Below are positions 41,702 through 50,970 of a DNA stretch of 64,000 bases, in pieces (position 1 is the first letter of the stretch; every line of letters starts with the position of its first letter). The stretch covers positions 62,001-126,000 of the forward strand of contig NZ_RBIQ01000007.1 in the NCBI RefSeq assembly GCF_003634105.1. The letters run 5' to 3'. A model generated the notes under the pieces. The model ran no database searches. It was not told the DNA's origin and saw only the letters and a program-made list of their open reading frames with translations. This DNA comes from Maribacter vaceletii (GTDB lineage: Bacteria; Bacteroidota; Bacteroidia; Flavobacteriales; Flavobacteriaceae). The translations under genes and the position numbers were made by a program.

Positions 41702-44332
41702 TTAAAACTGTTGACCAATTATGAAGTGTGTTTCCCATCCGTGAGCACCGGTTCCTGGAGATGCTGCATCCGAATCAAATCCGTATCCAAAATCTATACC
41801 CAATAAACCAAATGCCGGCATAAAAATACGCAAGCCTGCACCAGCCGATCGTTTTAACTCAAACGGATTAAAGTCTTGAAAATTGTTGAAGGCATTACCA
41901 GCTTCTAAAAATACTAAACCATATATAGATGCTGAAGGTTTTAAGGTTAATGGATATCTAAGTTCCATAGAGAATTTATTGTACACTAATGCTCCTTCTT
42001 GTGTTAAACTACCACCTCTAAGAAGATCTGTAGTGTATGGTGTTAAAGATTGATTTTCATAACCACGTAATTGCACTACATCTCTACCGTCTAATGTAAA
42101 ATTACCTAAACCATCTCCACCAACATAAAAACGCTCAAAAGGCACATCACCTACACTACTATTATAATTTCCTAAAAAACCAAATTCTACATTGGTACGT
42201 AAAACTAAAGAATGATCCGCACTACCTAATAATGTAGTGTACCAATCGCCTTTAAATTTAACCTTATAATACTCTAACCATTTAAAACGCTCTTGGTCGT
42301 CTTGCTCTAATTGGTTATTTTCTGCAGCAGTTACAGTTGTTCCTCCATCAGAAGAAGCATCCGTCACTTTTTCAGCTGTTAATAAAGAATCATAATCTTT
42401 TCCATTTAGTAAAGAAAATGGTGGTGTAAATTTTGCAGTTATTTCAAAATTAGAACCTCCTCTAGGGAAAATTCTACCTCCAGAGGTTGCGTTTCTAGAA
42501 ATACCTAAAGTATATGCTATTGAGTTAGATCTTCCGTTACCAAAATTAAATAGCCCTATATTATAATTTTTAAAATCATATAATTGGTAACTTAAAGAAT
42601 GGGAAATTGTAAAGAAATCATCTGGCCATTGTACTCTTTTTGCCAAACCTGCTGTAATTCCCGTTATTGAAAATTGTTGATCTTTATCTACCTCTACCCT
42701 TCCATTACTACCATATGAGGCCCTAAATTGTTGAGTTCTAGACAAAGACATATTAAAACGTACTGGTTTTTTACCTCCTAACCAAGGTTCCGCAAAATTT
42801 AAACTGTATACTCTAAAAGTCCTACTGGCTTGTACACGTAAAGCAAATGTTTGCCCATCTCCCATTGGCACTGGTTTATATTCTTTTGCTTTAAATAAGT
42901 TCTTAATAGAAAAATTACTAAAAGAAAGTCCTAATGTACCAATGAAGCCACCACCACCATAACCACCTTGTAGTTCTATTTGGCTTGAGCCAGATTCTAC
43001 CAAACTATAAGCGATATCTACCGTACCAGCATTGGGGTCTGGATTTATAATGTCTGGCTTTACTTGTTCTGCATCAAAATAACCTAATTGTCCTAATTCT
43101 CTTATTGTTCTAATAATGTCAGACTTATTGTAACGTTGCCCAGGTCTTGTTCTTAGCTCTCTAAATATAACATGGTCATTAGTTTTATCATTACCATTAA
43201 CCGTGATATGATCCAAAAAAGTTTCTTTACCTTCTATAATACGTATCTCAAAATTAATTGTATCATTTTCTGCAGAAACCTCTACTGGGTTTATACTAGA
43301 AAATAAATATCCGTTATTTTGATAAAGGCTTGTTACGTCTTGAGCATCTGGCTTAGAGTCATCTGCTATACGCTCTCTTAAAAGTACTCCATTGTAGGTT
43401 GCGCCTTTTTTAATTCCTAAAACTCTGTTTAATTGTCTATCTGTATAAACACTATTACCAACAAAATCTATATCTCCAAAGTAATACTTATTACCTTCTT
43501 CTACATTTAATTTTATTATAATATTATTCTCGTCTACTTTCTGAATAGAGTCTGAGATTATACGCGCATCTCTATATCCGTTTTCAGCAAATTTATCAAC
43601 TAATAAAGATAAATCGTTTTTATAATCTTCTTGTATAAATTTAGATTTCTTCCAAAAACGACCAAGTTGTTTCTTTTTAGTTTTCTTAAGTGCTCTTCTT
43701 AATCTTTTTGAAGACATTTCTTTATTACCTTCAAAAACAATGTCTTTTATCTTTACTTTATCGCCTTTCTTTACATTCACCACCATACTTTGCGCATTGG
43801 TTTCTGATGTATCTTTTGCTGTAGCAATGGTTACATTTGCATTTAAATACCCTTTTTTCTTGTATTTATTTTGTAAGTAATTTTTAGAATTTGCTATTAA
43901 ACTTTGTGTTATTTTTTTTCCTTTTTTAAGGTCTGTATCTTTAAGAATTTCGTCGGTCTTTCTTTTCTTAACTCCGTAAACTGTTATTTTAGATAAGGTA
44001 GGTCTTTCTATAATGTTTAGGGTTAAATACACTTTATCTTCCTCTATATTTGTGATATAAAAGTCTATCTCACTAAATAGCTCTAGTCCCCATAATTTAT
44101 TAATTATAGCACTTATTTGCTCTCCAGGAAGTGTTATAGGTTGCCCTTCTCTTAAACCTGTATACGTTTTAACTGTTTGCTCGTTATAGCTTTGTAAGCC
44201 AGTTACTTTTAAACCTCCTAATATATACTTTTTACCATCTTCATAAGAAGTGGTTTCTTGAGCAAAGCCCAAGCTTGTAATTATAATAAATAGGATGGTA
44301 AAAAAGGGTTTTAGGAATATGCCCTTATACAT
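41702..44332 (-). CDS. bamA: Outer membrane protein assembly factor BamA (Omp85)
   Basis: 876 residues from the ATG at 44332 (MYKGIFLKPFFTILFIIITSLGFAQ, a signal peptide), 4 nt after the uppS stop. Several POTRA domains occupy about 45-470 (ILGGLKVTGLQSYNEQTV, KIKDIVFEGNKEMSSKRLRRALK, YYFGDIDFVGNSVYTDRQLNRVLG, FLDHITVNGNDKTNDHVI). The C-terminal barrel follows, with RGYENQ, the lid-loop VRGF-like position, and a terminal strand ending in a Phe (HFIIGQQF). It is the essential insertase for outer-membrane proteins, including T9SS barrels. The POTRA4-5 linker includes a lysine-rich insertion near 210-235 (KKTKKKQLGRFWKKSK). Confidence 0.96.
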   Translation of the reverse strand: MYKGIFLKPFFTILFIIITSLGFAQETTSYEDGKKYILGGLKVTGLQSYNEQTVKTYTGLREGQPITLPGEQISAIINKLWGLELFSEIDFYITNIEEDKVYLTLNIIERPTLSKITVYGVKKRKTDEILKDTDLKKGKKITQSLIANSKNYLQNKYKKKGYLNANVTIATAKDTSETNAQSMVVNVKKGDKVKIKDIVFEGNKEMSSKRLRRALKKTKKKQLGRFWKKSKFIQEDYKNDLSLLVDKFAENGYRDARIISDSIQKVDENNIIIKLNVEEGNKYYFGDIDFVGNSVYTDRQLNRVLGIKKGATYNGVLLRERIADDSKPDAQDVTSLYQNNGYLFSSINPVEVSAENDTINFEIRIIEGKETFLDHITVNGNDKTNDHVIFRELRTRPGQRYNKSDIIRTIRELGQLGYFDAEQVKPDIINPDPNAGTVDIAYSLVESGSSQIELQGGYGGGGFIGTLGLSFSNFSIKNLFKAKEYKPVPMGDGQTFALRVQASRTFRVYSLNFAEPWLGGKKPVRFNMSLSRTQQFRASYGSNGRVEVDKDQQFSITGITAGLAKRVQWPDDFFTISHSLSYQLYDFKNYNIGLFNFGNGRSNSIAYTLGISRNATSGGRIFPRGGSNFEITAKFTPPFSLLNGKDYDSLLTAEKVTDASSDGGTTVTAAENNQLEQDDQERFKWLEYYKVKFKGDWYTTLLGSADHSLVLRTNVEFGFLGNYNSSVGDVPFERFYVGGDGLGNFTLDGRDVVQLRGYENQSLTPYTTDLLRGGSLTQEGALVYNKFSMELRYPLTLKPSASIYGLVFLEAGNAFNNFQDFNPFELKRSAGAGLRIFMPAFGLLGIDFGYGFDSDAASPGTGAHGWETHFIIGQQF

Positions 44333-44336
44333 ATTG

Positions 44337-45077
44337 CTAGTTAAGTTGTTCGCTAGTTTTTCCAAATCTTCGTTCTCTGTTCTGATAATTTTTAAGTGCC
44401 TCTACTAAATGTTCTTCAGTAAAATCTGGCCAAAATACATCAATAAAATATAATTCTGCGTATGCAATTTGCCAAAGTAAAAAATTACTTATACGTTGTT
44501 CCCCACTAGTTCTTATAAGAAGGTCTACGTCTGGTAAATTTTGCGTGTAAAGATGAGTATTTATAATGGTTTCATCAATATTTTCTGGAGAAATTATATT
44601 ATTTTTAACTTTGACAGCTATTTGTTGCACTGCATTTTTTATCTCTTCACGAGAACCATAGCTTAAAGCAAGAGTCAATGTCATTCCTGTATTACCCTCT
44701 GTTTTTGCCATTACTTCTTGGAGCTCTTTACGCACTTTTACTGGCAAAGCGTTAACATCTCCAATTGTATTTAACTTAACATTATTTTGTAAAAAAGTCT
44801 TTAATTCTTTCTTTAAGGAACTTACTAATAAGCGCATTAGCATCTCCACCTCTAACTTAGGTCTATTCCAATTTTCTGTAGAGAAAGTATATAAAGTTAA
44901 ATACTCTATGCCTATTTTCACACAACTCTCTACTGTTCTTCTTACCGTTTTAATGCCATTTTCATGACCAAAAACACGTAATTTTCCTTTTTGCTTTGCC
45001 CATCTACCATTACCATCCATTATTATTGCTAAATGAGATGGTAATTCTTGGCCTTTTATTTCTTCTATAGTGTTCAT
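44337..45077 (-). CDS. uppS: Isoprenyl transferase (undecaprenyl diphosphate synthase)
   Basis: 246 residues from the ATG at 45077. The cis-prenyltransferase signature is LPSHLAIIMDGNGRWAKQKG with the catalytic Asp, followed by GHENGIKTVRRTVE, YLTLYTFSTENWNRP, and the C-terminal PDVDLLIRTSGEQRISNFLLWQIAYAELYF with FTEEHL. It makes the C55 lipid carrier for peptidoglycan and O-antigen. It lies between porG (57 nt) and bamA (4 nt), the conserved Bacteroidetes order. Confidence 0.97.
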   Translation of the reverse strand: MNTIEEIKGQELPSHLAIIMDGNGRWAKQKGKLRVFGHENGIKTVRRTVESCVKIGIEYLTLYTFSTENWNRPKLEVEMLMRLLVSSLKKELKTFLQNNVKLNTIGDVNALPVKVRKELQEVMAKTEGNTGMTLTLALSYGSREEIKNAVQQIAVKVKNNIISPENIDETIINTHLYTQNLPDVDLLIRTSGEQRISNFLLWQIAYAELYFIDVFWPDFTEEHLVEALKNYQNRERRFGKTSEQLN

Positions 45078-45134
45078 GTATAGTTTTACTCGATAATCGA
45101 AATTTAAATACTCCAAGGATTACCCCGAGCATAT

Positions 45135-45821
45135 TTACTCAAAACAATCGCCACATGGTTTTCTACCAAAAGTATAGGTTAATGTAACCCCAGAAAACAC
45201 GTACCAATCATCACTAAAAATATTTCCAAATCTAAATGGTTCAAAATTTGAACCTTCTGGATTACTGGCATCTAAATTATCTGTAAAGGTGTATCTAGCT
45301 CCAATTTCCGCCCCAAAAATAAGCATTTGACTAATGCGATACTTAAAACCTACTGTCATTGGTATAGCTAATGCCCCATCTTTTTGATTAATTTCTTGCA
45401 AAACACCGCCATTAAAATAATTATAATCGTATCTAAAATAAGTGAATCCAGTATATAAATACGGTGTAAAAGCAGGACCTAATTGATGTAAATTATAATC
45501 CACAAAATTAAACTCTAACCCTACCGAAGCTTCTAAAACAGAATTATCTACTACATACCCTCTTTGTTGTCTTGACAACATATTAGATTTAGAATCGTCT
45601 GCTGTAAAACTACCACGAATAATGCTTGCTCTCCAAGCATATCTTTTACTTATATTCCATTTAAAAAGTCCGCCATAAGCCAAGCCAGAAGGCACTAAAT
45701 AACTTGTTCTACCTACATCTCCAATTGTATTGGCGCCACCAGCAAATACACCAACCTCATAGGTTTGCGCATTTAATCCTAAACAAGTAATAGCGAAGAT
45801 TACAAAAATAATTCTCTTCAT
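45135..45821 (-). CDS. PorG-like outer membrane protein (DUF6089)
   Basis: 228 residues. The signal peptide MKRIIFVIFAITCLGLNAQ is followed by YEVGVFAGGANTIGDVG, the DUF6089 N-terminal signature, and an eight-strand-like beta barrel rich in aromatic residues (FTPYLYTGFTYFRYDY, MLIFGAEIGARYTFTDNLD). The C terminus CGDCFE is conserved in the family. PorG of Porphyromonas belongs to this type and sits next to uppS, bamA and ompH genes in the same order, so this is likely the T9SS barrel that partners the PorK/N ring. The identity is inferred from family and synteny. Confidence 0.8.
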   Translation of the reverse strand: MKRIIFVIFAITCLGLNAQTYEVGVFAGGANTIGDVGRTSYLVPSGLAYGGLFKWNISKRYAWRASIIRGSFTADDSKSNMLSRQQRGYVVDNSVLEASVGLEFNFVDYNLHQLGPAFTPYLYTGFTYFRYDYNYFNGGVLQEINQKDGALAIPMTVGFKYRISQMLIFGAEIGARYTFTDNLDASNPEGSNFEPFRFGNIFSDDWYVFSGVTLTYTFGRKPCGDCFE

Positions 45822-45837
45822 AAAATTTAAAAGTTTG

Positions 45838-45845
45838 CAAATATA
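45838..45845 (-). promoter_or_regulatory. Candidate -7 element of porG
   Basis: TATATTTG on the minus strand is a full match to TAnnTTTG and lies 16 nt before the porG ATG. No TTG stands at the expected -33 spacing. Confidence 0.45.
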
Positions 45846-45902
45846 ACAACTTCAATAGCTTAGACCATAAAATTGTTCTTGTTCTGTTCTCTCAAGATAA
45901 AC

Positions 45903-45934
45903 AGCTTTTAAAAGCATTTATTGTTTTAAAAGCT
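45903..45934 (-). terminator. Hairpin 3' of nadK, possible weak terminator
   Basis: AGCTTTTAAAA (45903-45913) pairs perfectly with 45924-45934 over a 10-nt loop, 2 nt after the nadK stop. There is no T run downstream on the minus strand, so termination is uncertain. Confidence 0.4.
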
Positions 45935-45936
45935 TC

Positions 45937-46818
45937 TCAATTTCTTTTATCTTCTCCCCACAATAGTTTATTACGAAGTGTTTTTAGAAAACTTTCGGAA
46001 GTATACTCTATCATTTTTATTGTAAAATTGGCCTTTCTAATTTCAACTTCAGTTTCATTCTCAACAGAGGCAATTCTAGAATCTAAAGACACTAAATGAT
46101 TTTCTTCTCTACCAGAAACCTTTAACCTTATTACAGTGTTATCTGAAATTACCAAGGGTCTTGCATTTAAATTATGTGGCGCAATTGGGGTTAACACTAA
46201 TGATTTTGCTGTAGGCACAATAACAGGACCTCCACAACTTAAAGAATAGCCTGTAGAACCTGTAGGCGTAGAGACTATTAAACCATCTGCCCAATAAGAA
46301 GTTAAATATTCATTGTTTAAATATGTCTCTACCGTAATCATAGATGTGGTATCTTTTCTACTTACCGTAATCTCATTTAATGCAAAGTTTAAATCCTGAA
46401 ATTCTTTTTCGTAACCTTCGGCTTTTATTTCTAACAAACTTCTTTCTACGATAGTATATGCTCCTTGAACAAACTCTTTTACAACCTTCCTAACATCTTC
46501 TTTTTTAAATGTAGATAAGAAACCCAACCTACCAGTATTTACACCAACTATAGGAATTCCTAAATCACGAACATAGGTTGTTGCTCTTAAAATTGTACCA
46601 TCTCCTCCAAAACTTACAAACATTTGGAAAGTAGCATCCAAACCAGTGGTTGCTGTAAAAGTTTTATAAGGTTTAGAAGCTGTTTTTTCTAGTAATAAAG
46701 AATGAAACTCTTCTTCAAAATAAATTTCGGCAGATTGCTTATGAAGCTCCTCTAGCAATTCCAACACATACTCTATGGCATTATCTTGGTATGTTTGACC
46801 ATAAATGGCAACTTTCAT
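45937..46818 (-). CDS. nadK: NAD kinase
   Basis: 293 residues. The family motifs are FVSFGGDGTILRATTYV (GGDGT), IPIVGVNTGRLGFLSTF, ALNEITVSRKDTTSMI with its NE/D motif, and YWADGLIVSTPTGSTGYSLSCGGPVIVP. It phosphorylates NAD to NADP. It follows the CBS-domain gene after 3 nt, so they are one transcript upstream of porG. Confidence 0.97.
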   Translation of the reverse strand: MKVAIYGQTYQDNAIEYVLELLEELHKQSAEIYFEEEFHSLLLEKTASKPYKTFTATTGLDATFQMFVSFGGDGTILRATTYVRDLGIPIVGVNTGRLGFLSTFKKEDVRKVVKEFVQGAYTIVERSLLEIKAEGYEKEFQDLNFALNEITVSRKDTTSMITVETYLNNEYLTSYWADGLIVSTPTGSTGYSLSCGGPVIVPTAKSLVLTPIAPHNLNARPLVISDNTVIRLKVSGREENHLVSLDSRIASVENETEVEIRKANFTIKMIEYTSESFLKTLRNKLLWGEDKRN

Positions 46819-46821
46819 TTC

Positions 46822-47478
46822 TTAAACATTTAAGTATTTATCCAAATAATCGGAACGCTCTTTTAAATCTTCCAAAAATTTATCATCACTATTCCCAAAA
46901 ACTATATTATAATTATACCTTCTAAAAGTTTGCACTACATCACTAAAGTTTTCAGTACTTATTTTTATGGTTATTTGCACTACATCATTTAACATCTCTG
47001 TAATAAAACCACCTATATACTTTGCATTATTACTTTCCACTATTTGTGCAACTTCACTAAAAGAATAATCCTTAGTCCCCTTAGCTACTACTAAAATATT
47101 TCCTGGTTCTGTAAAAAAAGGCGTATCTATGAAAACCCCAACTACATCTGTTAAATCATAATAACCGAGAACCTCTTCATTTTCTCCTAGAACAGGTAAT
47201 ATATTTGCTTCGTTACGAGCAAAACCCTCTAAAACATCTAACCAATTAGCATCTTTACGTGTAAAAAAATTATCCAGACTATATCTATAGCCTTCTATTT
47301 TTTCATCCACTTTTAAATTTTCTAAATCGTCTTCACTTAAGACACCCAAAAACCGTCCTTTTTCTATAACTGCTACGTGAGAAAAAGTTGTATTCTTAAA
47401 AAATTTAACCACTGCTTTTAAAGAATCTTCTACTTTAAAAACAGGAATGTTTGTTAATATGTGGGTTTGAATCTGCAT
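46822..47478 (-). CDS. CBS domain pair protein (AcuB-like)
   Basis: 218 residues with two CBS motifs: TNIPVFKVEDSLKAVVKFFKNTTFSHVAVIEKGRFLGVLSEDDL at the start and FARNEANILPVLGENEEVLGYYDLTDVV at about 90-125. The last 90 residues form an ACT-like alpha/beta segment (GNILVVAKGTKDYSFSEVAQIVE, DVVQTFRRYNYNIVF). CBS pairs bind adenine nucleotides, which would fit its tight linkage (3 nt) to NAD kinase, but no catalytic domain is attached. It probably has a regulatory role. Confidence 0.85.
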   Translation of the reverse strand: MQIQTHILTNIPVFKVEDSLKAVVKFFKNTTFSHVAVIEKGRFLGVLSEDDLENLKVDEKIEGYRYSLDNFFTRKDANWLDVLEGFARNEANILPVLGENEEVLGYYDLTDVVGVFIDTPFFTEPGNILVVAKGTKDYSFSEVAQIVESNNAKYIGGFITEMLNDVVQITIKISTENFSDVVQTFRRYNYNIVFGNSDDKFLEDLKERSDYLDKYLNV

Positions 47479-47536
47479 ATCTTTAAAATATAACGCAAAA
47501 TACTAATTTAAAATATCAAAAGGCATGCCTAATTTG

Positions 47537-47544
47537 TATTTTTG
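47537..47544 (+). promoter_or_regulatory. -7 element of pdxJ
   Basis: TATTTTTG, full match to TAnnTTTG, 26 nt before the pdxJ ATG. The -33 box is not clear. Confidence 0.5.
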
Positions 47545-47570
47545 CTCTGCTTTAAATTAAAATAATATCT

Positions 47571-48284
47571 ATGACTAAGTTAAGTGTTAACATAAATAAA
47601 ATAGCAACTCTAAGAAATTCTCGCGGAGGAAATGTTCCTAATTTATTAAAAGTAGCTAAGGATATTGAGAATTTTGGCGCAGAAGGTATTACCATACACC
47701 CTAGACCAGACGAAAGACATATTCGCTACCAAGATGCTATAGATTTAAAAGAAATTGTAACCACAGAATATAATATTGAAGGTAATCCAATACAAAAATT
47801 TATAGATTTAGTACTTAAAACCAACCCAACACAGGTTACTCTTGTACCTGACGCCGTAGACGCCTTAACCTCAAATGCTGGTTGGGACACCATTAAAAAT
47901 GAATCTTTTTTAAAAGAAGTTATTTCTACATTTAAAAATAACGGCATCAGAACTTCTATTTTTGTAGACCCTGTTCCTAGTATGGTTGAGGGAGCTGCAA
48001 AAGTTGGCGCAGACCGAATAGAACTATACACAGAAAGTTACGCTGAAGATTTTGCTAAAAACAATCTAAAAGGCATAAAACCCTTTACAGATGCAGCTAT
48101 ATTAGCTAACAAATTAGAGCTAGGCATTAACGCAGGACACGATTTAAGCTTAGACAATATAAAATATTTTAAAGAAAATATTCCTAACTTATTAGAAGTA
48201 TCTATTGGGCACGCCTTAATAAGCGAATCACTTTATTTAGGATTAGAAAATGTTGTAAACATGTATTTAAACAAATTAAAATGA
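47571..48284 (+). CDS. pdxJ: Pyridoxine 5'-phosphate synthase
   Basis: 237 residues. Motifs: LSVNINKIATLRNSRGGNVPNLLKVA at the N terminus, GITIHPRPDERHIRYQD with the phosphate and active-site residues, QVTLVPDA, VSIFVDP-like TSIFVDP, and the C-terminal GINAGHDLSLDN and EVSIGHALISESL. It condenses 1-deoxyxylulose-5-phosphate with 3-amino-2-oxopropyl phosphate in the DXP-dependent vitamin B6 route. The stop overlaps the next start (ATGA). Confidence 0.97.
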   Translation: MTKLSVNINKIATLRNSRGGNVPNLLKVAKDIENFGAEGITIHPRPDERHIRYQDAIDLKEIVTTEYNIEGNPIQKFIDLVLKTNPTQVTLVPDAVDALTSNAGWDTIKNESFLKEVISTFKNNGIRTSIFVDPVPSMVEGAAKVGADRIELYTESYAEDFAKNNLKGIKPFTDAAILANKLELGINAGHDLSLDNIKYFKENIPNLLEVSIGHALISESLYLGLENVVNMYLNKLK

Positions 48285-49057
48285 GCCAAATATTACATTC
48301 TAAAATAATAGGAGAAGGACAGCCTTTATGCATTTTACATGGTTTTTTAGGCATGTCTGATAATTGGAAAACATTAGGGAGTAGCTATGCAGAAGAAGGT
48401 TTTCAGGTTCATTTAATAGACCAACGAAACCATGGAAAAAGCTTTCATTCTGAGGAATTTAATTATGACATCTTAGCTACAGATTTAAAAAAATATCTTG
48501 ACCATTATAATATACAGTCCACATGTATTATAGGCCATTCTATGGGTGGTAAAACCGCTATGCAATTTGCGTGCTCTTATCCAGAAATGGTAAAAAAATT
48601 AATAATTGCAGATATAGCCCCTAAATTTTATCCGCCACATCATGAAAATATTATAGGAGGCTTAAATGCAATTTCCATAGAAAAAATAGCCTCTAGAAAA
48701 GAAGCAGATATAGCTCTTGAAAAACACATACCAGATTTTGGAACACGTCAATTTTTACTTAAAAACCTTTATTGGGTAGAAAAAGGAAAATTAGGCTTTA
48801 GGTTTAACCTAAAAGTTTTAAGCACCAAAATGGAAGAAATAGGAGAAAACGTAAGTAGTTTAGATGTTTTTGACGGAGAAACTTTATTCCTAAGAGGAGA
48901 TAAATCAGAATATATAATGCCAAATGATTCGCCTCAAATTAAGCTGCATTTCCCAAAAGCAACTATAGAAACCATAGATAATGCTGGTCATTGGCTTCAT
49001 GCTGAAAATCCTAAACAGTTTTTTTCAAAATCCAATCTTTTTTTAAATCAAAAATAA
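48281..49057 (+). CDS. Alpha/beta fold hydrolase (YbfF-like esterase)
   Basis: 258 residues. HGFLGMSDNWKTLGSSYAEEGFQVHLIDQRNHGKS is the oxyanion and first-strand region, IIGHSMGGKTAMQFA carries the nucleophile Ser, LRGDKSEYI the acid region and IDNAGHWLHAENP the catalytic His. The sequence is close to the YbfF group of esterases. Its ATG overlaps the pdxJ stop by 4 nt, so it is translationally coupled. Substrate unknown. Confidence 0.9.
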   Translation: MSQILHSKIIGEGQPLCILHGFLGMSDNWKTLGSSYAEEGFQVHLIDQRNHGKSFHSEEFNYDILATDLKKYLDHYNIQSTCIIGHSMGGKTAMQFACSYPEMVKKLIIADIAPKFYPPHHENIIGGLNAISIEKIASRKEADIALEKHIPDFGTRQFLLKNLYWVEKGKLGFRFNLKVLSTKMEEIGENVSSLDVFDGETLFLRGDKSEYIMPNDSPQIKLHFPKATIETIDNAGHWLHAENPKQFFSKSNLFLNQK

Positions 49058-49108
49058 AATCATTAATAATCCTTATATTTATTAGTAAATTCATCTTTAC
49101 AAAAAACT

Positions 49109-49453
49109 ATGAAATTAATATTAAGAACACTTTTAAGTGCATTAGCCGTAATAGTTTTAGCTAACCTTTTACCAAATGTACAGATAGATCATTATAGTAC
49201 CGCTATTATTGTAGCTATTGTTCTTAGCATACTTAACTTTATAGTAAAACCGATATTAGTACTATTCACATTGCCAGTTACCATACTAACTTTAGGGTTA
49301 TTTTTACTTGTAATTAACGCTATTATCATCCTTTTAGCAGACAATTTAATTGATGGTTTTCAGGTAACTAGCTTCTGGTCTGCCATACTATTTAGCATAC
49401 TTTTATCTTTTTTACAATCCATACTTTTTTCTTTACTCAAAGAAAGTAAATAA
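49109..49453 (+). CDS. Phage holin family IV-like (PF04020-type) membrane protein
   Basis: 114 residues with four hydrophobic segments: LRTLLSALAVIVLANLLP, AIIVAIVLSILNFIVKPILVL, LPVTILTLGLFLLVINAIIILLADN, and a C-terminal SAILFSILLSFLQSIL. The NFIVKPILVLFTLPVTILTLGLFLLVINA core is the family signature. Despite the name these are chromosomal membrane proteins of unknown function, and no phage genes adjoin it. It lies 51 nt after the hydrolase gene. Confidence 0.85.
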   Translation: MKLILRTLLSALAVIVLANLLPNVQIDHYSTAIIVAIVLSILNFIVKPILVLFTLPVTILTLGLFLLVINAIIILLADNLIDGFQVTSFWSAILFSILLSFLQSILFSLLKESK

Positions 49454-49492
49454 AGCCCAACTTTAAGGTTTGAAATTCAGTGATTTAAAAAG

Positions 49493-49523
49493 TTGTGAGG
49501 CTTTATAAATTATAGTACTTTTG
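49493..49523 (+). promoter_or_regulatory. Promoter of tig
   Basis: TTG (49493-49495), a 20-nt spacer and TACTTTTG (49516-49523), a full match to TAnnTTTG with ideal spacing, 35 nt before the ATG. Confidence 0.88.
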
Positions 49524-49558
49524 CACACCATTTTATTTATGCAAAAATAGATTCAAGA

Positions 49559-50881
49559 ATGAACATCACAAAAGAGCAGATAGACGATTTAAATGCTGTT
49601 GTAAAAGTTGCCATAACTAAGGACGACTACCAAGACAAAGTAGAGAGTATTTTAAAAGATTACAGAAAACAGGCAAATATTCCTGGTTTTAGAAAAGGGC
49701 AAGTACCTATGGGGCTTATTAAAAAGCAATATGGTAAAGCTGTTTTAGTAGACGAAGTAAATAAACTTATTCAAGAAAACCTTAACAAATATCTTACCGA
49801 AGAGAAGTTAGACGTTCTTGGAAACCCACTACCAAAACAACAAGAAAGTTTTGATTGGGACAAAGACGATTTTAATTTTGAGTTTGAATTAGGATTAGCA
49901 CCTAGTTTTGATGTTGCTTTAAAAACAAAAAAAGCAATTACTAGCTACAAAATTGTTGCCGACGACAAAATGGTTAACGAACAAATAGAACGTATTGCTA
50001 AACAGTACGGAAAATTAGTTAGCAAAGAAGAAGCAGGCAAAAAAGATGAAATAACTGGTACTTTCTCTAATGAAGAAGAAGCTATAGAGAACAAAAGCAC
50101 TCTAGAACTAGATAAATTAAAAGCTAAAAAAGCTATTGATAGTTTAGTTGGTAAAAAAGTTGGCGATGTTGTTACCTTAAAAACAAAAGGTCTTTTAAAA
50201 GAAGAGCATTTATTAGCTAGTACTTTAGGTATAGATGCAGAAAAAGCTAAAGATTTAAACACAGAAGTTACTTTCACTATTGAAGAAATAAATGAAAGAG
50301 AGCCTGCTAAATTAGATCAAGAATTATTTGATAAACTTTTTGGAAAAGACACTGTTAGTTCTGAAAAAGAATTAAAAGAAAAAATTAAAGAAGATTCTGA
50401 AAAACAGTTTGAGCAACAAGCAGACCAAAAATTGCTTAACGATGTTACTGAATACTTTATTGAAAATACAAAATTTGAACTTCCAACAAATTTTTTAACG
50501 AAGTGGATACAATCTACAGGAGAAAATCCGTTATCAGATGAACAAGCCGCAGAAGAGTTTGAAAAATCTGAAAAAGGATTACGTTACCAACTTATTGAAG
50601 GAAAGATTATCAAAGACAATGATATTCAAATTCAGTTTGATGAGTTAAAAGAATTTGCCAAAGGTTTTATTAAAAGTCAAATGGCACAATTTGGTCAACT
50701 AGATCCAAAAGAAGAAGAGCTAGATAATATTGCTACTAGAGTTTTAGATAACCAAGACGAAGTAAAAAGATTATCAGAACAGTTAATGAGTCAAAAACTA
50801 CTTTCTCTATATAAAGAAAAAGTAAACTTAAAGACAAAAGAAGTAACATACGAAAACTTTGTGAAAGAAGTTTACGGATAG
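49559..50881 (+). CDS. tig: Trigger factor chaperone
   Basis: 440 residues. The N-terminal ribosome-binding domain carries KQANIPGFRKGQVPMGLIKKQYG, the expected GFRKG(x)P signature. The middle PPIase-like domain (about 150-240) is shortened and lacks the FKBP active-site residues, common in Bacteroidetes. The C-terminal helical arms run from about 250 to the end. It binds nascent chains at the ribosome exit. It lies upstream of clpP and clpX, a conserved protein quality-control order, but a hairpin between tig and clpP may separate the transcripts. Confidence 0.96.
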   Translation: MNITKEQIDDLNAVVKVAITKDDYQDKVESILKDYRKQANIPGFRKGQVPMGLIKKQYGKAVLVDEVNKLIQENLNKYLTEEKLDVLGNPLPKQQESFDWDKDDFNFEFELGLAPSFDVALKTKKAITSYKIVADDKMVNEQIERIAKQYGKLVSKEEAGKKDEITGTFSNEEEAIENKSTLELDKLKAKKAIDSLVGKKVGDVVTLKTKGLLKEEHLLASTLGIDAEKAKDLNTEVTFTIEEINEREPAKLDQELFDKLFGKDTVSSEKELKEKIKEDSEKQFEQQADQKLLNDVTEYFIENTKFELPTNFLTKWIQSTGENPLSDEQAAEEFEKSEKGLRYQLIEGKIIKDNDIQIQFDELKEFAKGFIKSQMAQFGQLDPKEEELDNIATRVLDNQDEVKRLSEQLMSQKLLSLYKEKVNLKTKEVTYENFVKEVYG

Positions 50882-50910
50882 TTTTGCATAAAATAAATAA
50901 GTATCTTTAC

Positions 50911-50943
50911 GGTGCCGGAAATTTATTTTCGGCACCTTTTTTT
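50911..50943 (+). terminator. Terminator between tig and clpP
   Basis: GGTGCCG (50911-50917) pairs with CGGCACC (50930-50936), with possible extension of the stem inward, followed by seven T. A TATCTTTA (50902-50909) just before it resembles a -7 box, so the hairpin may alternatively lie in a clpP leader. Confidence 0.8.
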
Positions 50944-50970
50944 AGTTATATAATTGAATAAATACCTAAT

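Noticed and set aside
49109-49453. Holin-like gene as a sign of prophage
   Set aside because: No phage structural, lysis or integrase genes nearby; the family is chromosomal in many bacteria.
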